From: Verrucomicrobiota bacterium
GTDB lineage: Bacteria; Verrucomicrobiota; Verrucomicrobiia; Limisphaerales; CAIMTB01
Direction of reading: 5' to 3'
DNA: 44,217 nucleotides
Assembly: GCA_963205105.1 (NCBI GenBank)
Contig: CAUJJW010000080.1
Span: 1 to 44,217 of the forward strand
The notes under the pieces are model-generated. The model saw nothing but the letters and a program-made list of their open reading frames with translations, did no database searches and was not told the DNA's origin. This document shows positions 35,116-41,652 of this stretch, piece by piece (position 1 is the first letter of the stretch; each line of letters opens with the position of its first letter). A program made the translations under genes and the position numbers.

Positions 35116-35334
35116 TCAACGGCCGTCACCATCGCGAACCAGGCGCAGGTAGTCCTCGGTGGTCTTGCAGACTGGAAGGGCCCCTCTCCCTCGCCACTTC
35201 TCAAACACGTCCGGCCCCGTCCTCTTCCAGGCAACGAGGGTCCCCTCGTGATTCTTGATCTCCAGAATATTGCCGGGCTCCAACCCCAGTTCCTCCCGAA
35301 GTTCGCGAGGAATCAGGTCGACCTGCCCTCCCAC
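35116..35334 (-). CDS. AbrB/MazE/SpoVT-type antitoxin-like protein
   Basis: 72 aa if it starts at the GTG at 35334. The sequence VGGQVDLIPRELREELGLEPG, NILEIKNHEGTLVAWKR is the swapped-hairpin DNA-binding fold of AbrB-like antitoxins. A C-terminal tail (TGPDVFEKWRGRGALPVCKTTEDYLRLVRDGDGR) would normally wrap the cognate toxin. The usual first strand (about eight residues before GQV) is short or missing; an ATG at 35385 gives a longer N-terminus, but those residues (MERCSTTTTSTAPRDGI) are a shadow of the upstream antitoxin's frame. No toxin gene follows; an R2 repeat does. A solitary or decaying antitoxin is likely. Confidence 0.65.
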   Translation of the reverse strand: MGGQVDLIPRELREELGLEPGNILEIKNHEGTLVAWKRTGPDVFEKWRGRGALPVCKTTEDYLRLVRDGDGR

Positions 35335-35572
35335 GATCCCGTCTCGGGGTGCCGTAGAGGTAGTGGTCGTGCTGCATCGCTCCATCCGCAGGCCAATCTG
35401 GATTGTCAGGAACCTCGGCCAACCGAGCCGCCAACTCCTGAAATGGTGTCGCCACGCCCGCGCTCGGCTCCACAACCCGCCGGACTTCCAGTTCCACCCG
35501 GCAGTTCAAAGGAAGCTCCAAAGGTTCGTCTGGCACCAAAACGCGCCCGTCGAAGCGCGCCCGAATCGTCAT
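35201..35572 (-). CDS. AF2212-like (DUF104-type) antitoxin with run-on C-terminus
   Basis: The first 78 residues are a credible small antitoxin: MTIRARFDGRVLVPDEPLEL, a VELEVRRVV strand, and the end DWPADGAMQHDHYLYGTPRR, which resembles antitoxins encoded with PIN-domain toxins. After residue 78 (about 35339) the frame does not stop but continues for 45 residues of Arg/Gly-rich sequence, an out-of-frame reading of the AbrB-like gene. The natural stop therefore seems lost, probably when a deletion joined the two genes. No PIN toxin follows. Confidence 0.55.
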   Translation of the reverse strand: MTIRARFDGRVLVPDEPLELPLNCRVELEVRRVVEPSAGVATPFQELAARLAEVPDNPDWPADGAMQHDHYLYGTPRRDRGRAGRPDSSRTSGGTGVGARQYSGDQESRGDPRCLEEDGAGRV

Positions 35573-35689
35573 GTCGTGATTGTGGCGCCAGTTCCATCGA
35601 GAATCCATCCCCGAATCCCAAACCTGAACACCGTGCCACGCCCAAGCCGGCATTGAGATTCCCCGACGGCACGGCATAACCTGCCCCGC

Positions 35690-35872
35690 ATGGCGAGCGA
35701 CCGCATCGAGATCCATCCGAAGGTCATGCTTGGCAAGCCCGTGATCCGAGGCACCCGAATTCCGGTGGAACTGCTCATTCGCAAATTCCGTGAGGGCATG
35801 ACCCAAGCGGACCTGCTCGACGCCTACCCGCGGCTAACCCCGATCGACATCGAAGCCGCCCTCGAATCGTAA
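35690..35872 (+). CDS. DUF433 (VapB-like) protein
   Basis: 60 aa, one complete DUF433 domain: IEIHPKVMLGKPVIRGTRIPVELLIRKFREG, then MTQADLLDAYPRLTPIDIEAAL. DUF433 proteins are winged-helix-like and normally precede a DUF5615 PIN-like toxin, acting as its antitoxin. Here the next gene, 46 bp downstream on the same strand, is instead a TIR-domain membrane protein. Divergent from the AF2212-like gene. Either an orphan antitoxin or a partner/regulator of the TIR gene. Confidence 0.85.
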   Translation: MASDRIEIHPKVMLGKPVIRGTRIPVELLIRKFREGMTQADLLDAYPRLTPIDIEAALES

Positions 35873-35918
35873 GATAAGGAGGGCGAAGGTAATTTGAGCA
35901 TAGTGACGCCATAGAATC

Positions 35919-37475
35919 ATGTTCCGAAGAATGACTCAGCGTGGTTCCGACCGACCAAAGACTTTCGATGTCTTTCTGAGTCACCACAGCGAAGAGAAGG
36001 CTTTCGCCAGATTGCTCAAGAGCGCTTGCGAAAAGAATGGGCTGCGGGCGTGGCTGGACGAAGACGAACTTCGTCCTGGAGGAACCGGTCAAAACGACCT
36101 TGAAGAAGGCATTCTGTCCTGCCAATCCATCGCTGTTCTCGTCGGAGTCGGAGGTCTGGGGCCTTGGGAACGTGAGGAAATGATGGCGGCGATCCGACTC
36201 GCGATCGCCCAAGGCACGCCGGTGATCCCCGTTCTTCTCCCCGGATATCCCGCCGGCGAACCTTCCCTTCCGTGGCTGCTCGGCAATCGGACTTGGGTCG
36301 ATTTTCGTAGTGGTTTCGACGAGACGACCTTCAAGAAACTGATCTGGGGAATCCGAGGCGATCACCCGCGATCGAAGGATGGTCCGTCCGGCGACTCGGT
36401 CAGGGTGAACTCCACCTCTTCAACGCCGGTTCGGCCGCGTGGACGCAAAGGGTACGGCAAGGTATCCGCCGTGATGTTGCTGGCGGCGCTCGTTCTGACG
36501 GTGGGGCTCTTGATCATCCGAGGTCGAGGGACCAGAGGAAAATCAGCCAGGGAAATGGAAATCGAGAGGCTCTACCAGGAGGTCTCCCACTACGCGGACC
36601 GGTCCGAGCTCAAGCTCCTGGTGCACGGCGACGCGGAAGCCGGCAAGACTCCCCCCGAGTTTTTGAGAGTGGAGTCGACGAATTCTTTCTATTTCGGACA
36701 TACCAATCTCTACCGGTTGGAGATTCGGGCGGTGCTGAAAACCAGCGAACTGGCCCGAAACATTGCCAGGAGCAATCCCTCGTGGCAATCGGCCGTCGAA
36801 GATCTTCCGTGGGACGAGCCCATCACGATCAGTGTTTGGGGATATCGCTCCAAAGTTCGGGTCGAGTATAGGGAGGGCGGACAGTGGCGAGAGTACGATT
36901 TCGCCAAGACCGACGACGATTGGGAGAACCTTCTATACACCGTGTTCCGAGTGTACGCGCTTTTCGCGATGGATTTCGCCCCGGATCTAAAGACGCGGAA
37001 GCTCCCAGACCCACGGGACTTGGACCTCGACGTCAAGCATCCGGACCGCACCCATTGGCGTGAGACCATGTACACCAGTCTCATCGCGTTAACGAACAAT
37101 CCAGGTGTGCATGTCATGCCTTCTTACACCATCAGATTCACCGCACAGCGTCGACAGGACCGATTCATCGAGACCTTGGCGGCGGACATGGCGGAGATGC
37201 GCTGGATACCGTTCGCTCTCCGGTCACTGCGTGAGGGTTCCCGGGACGCATCGCCTACCAAAGACAAACGGTCGGTCGCTCGAAACGATTTCCAGTGGTG
37301 GATCCTGGAATCCTATCTCCAGAAGGCGAAGATCTCGGCCACGACGAGGCACACGATGATCGATACGAACACGGCGGCGGAATTGCAGTTGTTCCAGCAC
37401 CAGCCTGGACCAGGGTTGAAGCGGGTGTCGGTATTCGATTTTCGGCGGAGCGCGCGGCTACCCGCCTTCCGGTAA
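35919..37475 (+). CDS. Membrane-anchored TIR-domain protein
   Basis: 518 aa. Residues about 15-146 form a TIR domain: FDVFLSHHSEEKAFARLL (strand A/helix A), AWLDEDELRPGG (BB loop), SIAVLVGVGGLGPWEREEM (strand C) with the W83xxxE87 arrangement of the catalytic Glu in NAD-consuming TIRs, PVIPVLLPG (strand D) and WVDFRSGFDETTFKKLIWGI. A basic linker leads to one membrane helix (VSAVMLLAALVLTVGLLII, about 182-200). The C-terminal 300 residues are soluble, mixed alpha/beta and not recognised. In bacterial immunity TIR domains act as NADases or make cyclic ADP-ribose signals; here the TIR would be cytoplasmic and the C-terminal domain extracytoplasmic. No in-frame start exists further upstream (stop at 35904-35906). 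GC and codon use resemble the chromosome. Confidence 0.85.
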   Translation: MFRRMTQRGSDRPKTFDVFLSHHSEEKAFARLLKSACEKNGLRAWLDEDELRPGGTGQNDLEEGILSCQSIAVLVGVGGLGPWEREEMMAAIRLAIAQGTPVIPVLLPGYPAGEPSLPWLLGNRTWVDFRSGFDETTFKKLIWGIRGDHPRSKDGPSGDSVRVNSTSSTPVRPRGRKGYGKVSAVMLLAALVLTVGLLIIRGRGTRGKSAREMEIERLYQEVSHYADRSELKLLVHGDAEAGKTPPEFLRVESTNSFYFGHTNLYRLEIRAVLKTSELARNIARSNPSWQSAVEDLPWDEPITISVWGYRSKVRVEYREGGQWREYDFAKTDDDWENLLYTVFRVYALFAMDFAPDLKTRKLPDPRDLDLDVKHPDRTHWRETMYTSLIALTNNPGVHVMPSYTIRFTAQRRQDRFIETLAADMAEMRWIPFALRSLREGSRDASPTKDKRSVARNDFQWWILESYLQKAKISATTRHTMIDTNTAAELQLFQHQPGPGLKRVSVFDFRRSARLPAFR

Positions 37476-37654
37476 GCGCGGTTCGGACTTGGTCTACCAA
37501 GGGAGACAATGGGATCAGGCCACGACATTCGACATGCCTTTTGGTTCGTGATTCCTTCTGGGCGCAGGCCTCTTTCGCCGACGGTCCTTTTTGGGGTCTT
37601 CGCGTCTCCGCGTGAGATCCAACTGAATCGTTCAGCTCAGTCCGGTGAGCGTCG

Positions 37655-37910
37655 TTTGCCTGGGGCGTTGCCCGAGCCTGAGCTGACGGCGCGCCGTTGG
37701 CGCTTTCGGAGCCCTTCCCGACCCGATGGATCGGGCTGTGCCGCGCGTTCGCGGGTGAGTACGCCTTGTGGGAGCCATGGAAGAGCCGATGGCAGCGACA
37801 CGCCCTGCGGAGGGCCAACGGCCCGAATTCATACCAGCCTTGGGCAACGCCCAAGGTCCGTGCCCCCACGAATTCCCCAGGGCCAACGGCCCGTCCCATG
37901 CCGCCGGCGT
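37655..37910. repeat. R2 hairpin repeats (variant plus copy 5)
   Basis: A degraded variant (CCTGGGGCGTTGCCC, GCGCGCCGTTGGCGC, 37655-37715) is followed by a full copy at about 37808-37905: GGGCCAACGGCCC, CCTTGGGCAACGCCCAAGG, GGGCCAACGGCCC. No gene is seen from 37476 to 38010; the open frames here are GC shadows. Confidence 0.8.
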
Positions 37911-38010
37911 CCCGGACACGGGAAACGACGGCATCCCACCTGGCGCCAGCGCCGCAGCGCCAGCCCGAAAACCGGCTTGCCGGCCGGGGCATTCCCGAGC
38001 AAACAAGAGG

Positions 38011-38055
38011 CGGTTGCGCCCGTAGCTCAGTCGGCCAGAGCAGCTGCCTTCTAAG
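38011..38055 (+). other. attL-type direct repeat: orphan 5' half of tRNA-Arg
   Basis: These 45 bp are identical to 43742-43786. Positions 38016-38055 equal nucleotides 1-40 of the tRNA-Arg(UCU) gene, through the anticodon loop and the first base of the 3' anticodon stem. After 38055 the sequence departs (TCGAAAAC instead of CAGCATGT), so this copy cannot make a tRNA. It marks the left end of the integrated element. Confidence 0.88.
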
Positions 38056-38456
38056 TCGAAAACGTCCGTTATCCCCGGTTTTCCTGAATCCGCTGGAGTC
38101 TCCACCCCAACGACTTCCGCCGCCTCACCTGATCCCGAGTCATCCCGAAAAAGCCTCAGTTTCGCGAACCAGTATCAGATGGGAGTATCAGATCCCCCAC
38201 CGGCCAGGGCAGCTGCCACTTCGGCAACAGTTTTGGCAATTGAGTAAGGGACCGTGCATCACGGCGTTCGTTTCAACGCACCCTTCGATCTCCACAGGGA
38301 AGCCGCATCGCCCGGACGGCGCGATCATGCTCGCTCAGACCACGCCACGCAGCCTGACGCTCCAAGGACTAAACGCTTAGATGCCGTTGCCGTGACGGAT
38401 ACAGGCAGACCTCCTCCGATAACTCGCGGGTCTCCGCAACCTCCAACTCCGCCGGT
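38056..38456. other. Left-end non-coding region of the element
   Basis: 400 bp between the left att repeat and the ATPase stop codon, without a convincing gene on either strand. It contains a 10-bp direct repeat AGTATCAGAT at 38171-38180 and 38184-38193 (13-bp period), which could be an integrase/excisionase arm site. Nothing else is recognised. Confidence 0.5.
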
Positions 38457-39908
38457 TCAAAGGTGTCGCTTCGGCAAGCGTGCGGACGGGGGGATGGGTT
38501 CAGTTACAGAACGCTGTACTGCTACCTTTTGAAGCAATCTGGTAAAGAGACCCCCAGATTCCCCACTGATCACAAGACTGTTCAATATATCGTCAATACT
38601 TGGAGGAATCGTTTCAGTCCTTTGCCAACCCTTAGAGGTGACCGGGACGGGATGCTGCGTAAAATATGCGAGGCAAAATGCCCTATAGATGGGATCAGCA
38701 AACGCAAAAGTCCCGGCAGCATCGTTATAGCGTATAATACAACCACGCTCCTCCCTTTGGAGTTCTCGAAGATACTGCGTCAAATTTCCTGATGGATAAT
38801 TAGGATTCCCGATCGCGCTGAGGATCTCCGCGTGGGTAGCACCATCCTGCTGGCAGACCGACAGCGCGTGCAGGATGAGCCGGCAATTATCAAATTTGCC
38901 TGCACGTCGTCTTTTGAAGGCTTTGTCAAACGCGTACTTAAGTGTGTCAGAAACTTCTTCCAGATACTGCTTTAAACCTGCAGTCATATGCGACTCACCC
39001 AAGCGTATCAAGGTTGTAGATGCTTCCTCAATTCCACCCGCTACGCATGCATTCAGGCAAAGGTGATGACAAACAGCAGCTACGCCATTTGAATAGTGGA
39101 CAATTGCGCCCTTGATTCCATCGTCAATCCTAATATTCAGATGCCCTTCACCCTTTGCTATGATTTCGCCAATTTCACTATCTACCATTAATGGAACATG
39201 AATCTCCGCAACACGATGCCTCATTTCCGAATCAAACTGAACAACCTGCCTAGCAGTATCGACTGCACCGATCGCGATCATCTTAAGCTCCCTGTACTCA
39301 TCCGCAACATCCATGAAGATCTTCATCATCTGAGACACAGGAGCCTTCTGATCTTCGTCGACTTTGTGAAAATCTTCGAGCACCCAACAGCAGCGAGCCT
39401 CGCCTAAGAACCTTGCGAGCGCTTGCGGCGTGAGTTGCGGAGGTAGCGCGCGTTGCTGCTTTGTGCCTCGCATCGAGTTCACATCCAGGTGCAATTGCCC
39501 CTTAATTCCCCAGTATTCCGCGCTTATTTTTGCTAATGCGCTACTTGCAATTTCCGAATTATGCTCACTAACGTAGAATGGACTGAGTTGATCAAACGCA
39601 TCCAACAGCAACTGATCAAAAGTCAACCCACGCATGCAGCGTGTATTGATATGCCGTTCATAAAGCTGGTGCAGTTTGTTGGCAAGCAGCGTTGTCTTAC
39701 CGCATCCTGAGTGCCCATATACTACAACCTGCTTCCCAGGCGTGCGGAGTGCGCTTACGAGTTTATCGTTTATGGACTCTCGCTCCACGAAGGTAAGGCG
39801 AGCTGGAGTGGTGGGGGTAAAGACATCCCGCACCGAAGGGAGACGGTTTGGAGCTGGCACTGTGTTCACGCAATATGGCTGGCTACCATTTGCACACCCC
39901 TCATTCAA
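38457..39908 (-). CDS. AAA+ ATPase with C-terminal winged-helix region (element cargo)
   Basis: About 483 aa from a TTG at 39908; no Shine-Dalgarno sequence is clear, and a GTG start a few codons in is possible. LTFVERESINDKLVSALRTPGKQVVVYG precedes Walker A (GHSGCGKTT, about 65-73). Walker B is CWVLEDFHKV (about 174-183). A sensor-like strand (MIAIGAVDTARQVV) and Arg-rich MRHRVAEIHVPL (about 229-240) follow, as in ORC/Cdc6- and STAND-type AAA+ ATPases. The C-terminus (LILHALSVCQQDGATHAEIL...LTQYLRELQREERGCIIRY...FAFADPIYRAFCLAYF) looks like a winged helix. The gene is visibly AT-richer than its neighbours, suggesting a separate origin. Such stand-alone ATPases occur as DNA-linked switches or defence proteins; its function here is unknown. 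Confidence 0.75.
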   Translation of the reverse strand: MNEGCANGSQPYCVNTVPAPNRLPSVRDVFTPTTPARLTFVERESINDKLVSALRTPGKQVVVYGHSGCGKTTLLANKLHQLYERHINTRCMRGLTFDQLLLDAFDQLSPFYVSEHNSEIASSALAKISAEYWGIKGQLHLDVNSMRGTKQQRALPPQLTPQALARFLGEARCCWVLEDFHKVDEDQKAPVSQMMKIFMDVADEYRELKMIAIGAVDTARQVVQFDSEMRHRVAEIHVPLMVDSEIGEIIAKGEGHLNIRIDDGIKGAIVHYSNGVAAVCHHLCLNACVAGGIEEASTTLIRLGESHMTAGLKQYLEEVSDTLKYAFDKAFKRRRAGKFDNCRLILHALSVCQQDGATHAEILSAIGNPNYPSGNLTQYLRELQREERGCIIRYNDAAGTFAFADPIYRAFCLAYFTQHPVPVTSKGWQRTETIPPSIDDILNSLVISGESGGLFTRLLQKVAVQRSVTEPIPPSARLPKRHL

Positions 39909-39939
39909 CTTGATTCTTGGCGGGGATCACAGAACGACG

Positions 39940-39991
39940 ACGAGTGCCATACTCGTTAACTCAACTGTCGCGACCCACTTCTGGGTTGCGT
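39940..39991. promoter_or_regulatory. Inverted repeats between Rep and ATPase genes
   Basis: Two hairpins lie in the 92-bp gap: ACGAGT-GCCAT-ACTCGT (39940-39956) and an ACCCA-CTTC-TGGGT stem with flanking G-C pairs (about 39972-39989). In the leftward transcript they follow the Rep stop and precede the ATPase start, so they may be a weak terminator plus an operator or attenuator. There is no U tract after the second stem. Confidence 0.4.
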
Positions 39992-40000
39992 GGTTGTACC

Positions 40001-41314
40001 TTATGGCAGCGGCAGAGCTGCGGGGATCCCGATAATCTCCTCATTCTCCATCGGGTGAATAGCAGGCGTGGGCTGCCAACGAGCCAGCCAACCGTCAGCA
40101 TTGCAGTAGAGCTTTGCGGACATCTGGCCGCCTCGGGGGTACTGCTGAGCGCAACGTGCGTGTGCGCGTCGGTATCGGCGCATCAGGCGGAGAAGCTGGA
40201 ATGCCTGCATGGCGGGTATCCGTTTGATGAATAGCTCACCAAGGGGAAGGTCCGTCCGACCAATGACGCCCCAAAACCGGCCCGGGTTCACTGGGAGCTC
40301 TCCGGCCTCGATGTCCTTTCCCATGTAGCCCTTGGCAGCATACTTGAAGGCGCCTCGTATCGACCGGAGCTTTTCAACTCGGGTCCCCGCCCTGAAGTGG
40401 CGGATGTCCCCGGAGCTCACTACGTCATACCAGACCCGCGACATCCAGTGCTTCAGGTTGTCGCCTCCGGTGGATTCATCGGGAAGCACGATGCCCGCGC
40501 CTGTCTCCAGACCGTTTTGCGTCGCCTCAATCGTTTCCCCGCTTCCGCTGGATACCCACGTCAACCAGGTCGACTCGTCCGTCCCCGGGATAGCCTTCGG
40601 TTCAAGCCGGTAATGGCGCCCCTTCTCCGCTTCCAGGCCGAATCTCCACGGCGCTCCGAACACGAAGAGATGGTAGTGGGGGGCCAGTTTCCCCGCGTTC
40701 ACGCCAGACAGCCTCACCTTAAACTCGATCTTCCAGATCGCCGACGAAGCTGACCACCGGCGTCGCAGGCGTTGGCCGAACAGGTCGAGGTGATTCTTGT
40801 AGTCCTCGCGATAGGCCGGGAAATCGTCGGGATAGGTCAGGGTCACGAACACCGGCACCTGGTCGCGGCGCACTTGGGCGAGCTTGTCGAGCAACCGTCG
40901 CCGCGAAGCCTTGCTGAACGTCAGCACGTCGCCGCGTTTCGGAGGTGGGTTTTGGTTCCGATCATGGTCGACCGTCACTTTCAGGAAACTCGACCCCGCA
41001 TACGCTTCGATTCTCGCGTTCCGTTTTCTGAGCAACGCGGAGATATGACCCTTAGACAAGCCCGGGGGACGCGGCGCGCCGCTGCGCGGCTGCGCCCCGT
41101 CCTTCGGGGAGTCACACGGGGCGCCGTTCCCGGCCTCCACGCAGTCCCCAGCTACGCAGCCTTCGCTGCGCTGCGCGCGCGTCAAGGTCCGGCCGCGTTC
41201 GCGGCCTCTCCACCTTGACCCGTGCTCGCTACGCTCCATTGCTCCGCTAGGAACTGCGCGGAGGGTTTCAGGGTTTGCCCCGGAGTTCCCGTTGCCAGCC
41301 TCGGGAGGATTCAT
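40001..41314 (-). CDS. HUH-endonuclease rolling-circle replication initiator
   Basis: 437 aa. The three HUH Rep motifs are in order: FVTLTYPDDF (motif 1, about 156-165), PHYHLFVFG (motif 2, metal-binding His213 and His215 as HxH), and RGAFKYAAKGYMGK (motif 3, catalytic Tyr in YxxKxY-like context, about 324-333). This matches the plasmid/microvirus Rep family that nicks a double-strand origin and stays bound to the 5' end. The ATG at 41314 overlaps the HTH gene's stop (ATGA), indicating coupling. The first 85 residues are low-complexity Arg/Gly/Ser-rich because the DNA beneath is a row of hairpins; a TTG at codon 86 could be an alternative start. Confidence 0.85.
   Translation of the reverse strand: MNPPEAGNGNSGANPETLRAVPSGAMERSEHGSRWRGRERGRTLTRAQRSEGCVAGDCVEAGNGAPCDSPKDGAQPRSGAPRPPGLSKGHISALLRKRNARIEAYAGSSFLKVTVDHDRNQNPPPKRGDVLTFSKASRRRLLDKLAQVRRDQVPVFVTLTYPDDFPAYREDYKNHLDLFGQRLRRRWSASSAIWKIEFKVRLSGVNAGKLAPHYHLFVFGAPWRFGLEAEKGRHYRLEPKAIPGTDESTWLTWVSSGSGETIEATQNGLETGAGIVLPDESTGGDNLKHWMSRVWYDVVSSGDIRHFRAGTRVEKLRSIRGAFKYAAKGYMGKDIEAGELPVNPGRFWGVIGRTDLPLGELFIKRIPAMQAFQLLRLMRRYRRAHARCAQQYPRGGQMSAKLYCNADGWLARWQPTPAIHPMENEEIIGIPAALPLP
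41071..41219. other. Hairpin cluster in the 5' part of rep, candidate replication origin
   Basis: At least four stem-loops in 150 bp: GCCGC-TGC-GCGGC (41078-41090), CCCCG-TCCTT-CGGGG (41095-41109), GCAGC-CTTC-GCTGC (41156-41169). The fourth is nested, with outer arms GTCAAGGT/ACCTTGAC (41181-41188, 41212-41219) around the perfect GGCCGCGTTCGCGGCC (41191-41206). Origins recognised by HUH Reps are often hairpins, and in phiX174 and pT181-type plasmids lie inside rep. No nick site is proved. Confidence 0.5.
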
Positions 41315-41589
41315 ACGGCTTCCCCCACGTTCGAGGATTCGGCCTGGCGGCCAGGTCCCGCGAAATGATCTGTCGGCGCCTGGTAGTCGTTCGGGCTGGT
41401 TTCCCGGAGGAACCGTTCGAGTTCCTTGACCGGGTAGATCGGTCGCCGGGTCGCACGGCTGGGATGCAGGAAGCCCCGCTTGGTGAGGCGGTCAATGGTG
41501 ACGGCGCTGACCCCGAGGGCCTGCGCCGCTTCGTGCCGACTGAGCGCGAGTTTGGTCGGGGATGCGCTGGAAGCAGCTGGTTTTGTCAT
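41311..41589 (-). CDS. Excisionase-like helix-turn-helix protein
   Basis: 92 aa from the ATG at 41589, which follows a GACGGGGG stretch. The domain LALSRHEAAQALGVSAVTIDRL, TKRGFLHPSRATRRPIYPVKELERFL is a MerR/Xis-type winged helix (HTH_17), as in excisionases and small plasmid regulators. It sits between the integrase block and Rep, and its stop overlaps the Rep start by 4 bp, so it is well placed to balance integration, excision and replication (inference). Confidence 0.82.
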   Translation of the reverse strand: MTKPAASSASPTKLALSRHEAAQALGVSAVTIDRLTKRGFLHPSRATRRPIYPVKELERFLRETSPNDYQAPTDHFAGPGRQAESSNVGEAV

Positions 41590-41652
41590 GCCCCCGTCGT
41601 AGCGCACCAGGGACACGGAAAATACCGGATCGAAATCCTCGACGACCGGCAA

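Noticed and set aside
35919..37475. TIR gene as part of a Thoeris, CBASS or Pycsar system
   Set aside because: No SIR2/SLOG (ThsA), cyclase or SAVED-type partner gene is next to it; neighbours are DUF433 and non-coding repeats.
34445..37910. CRISPR array (regularly repeated palindromes)
   Set aside because: The R2 copies are about 100 bp long, hundreds of bp apart, with no spacer-repeat periodicity and no cas genes.
38016..38092. A second functional tRNA-Arg gene
   Set aside because: Identity with the real tRNA stops after nucleotide 40; the 3' anticodon stem, T-arm and acceptor strand are missing.
37509..38380. Possible small genes between the TIR gene and the element
   Set aside because: The frames run through R2 repeats and the truncated tRNA; no start with a ribosome-binding site or recognisable motif.
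40001..41314. Element as a microvirus prophage
   Set aside because: Rep has the motif order of microvirus-like initiators, but no major capsid, pilot or scaffold-like gene is present between the att repeats.
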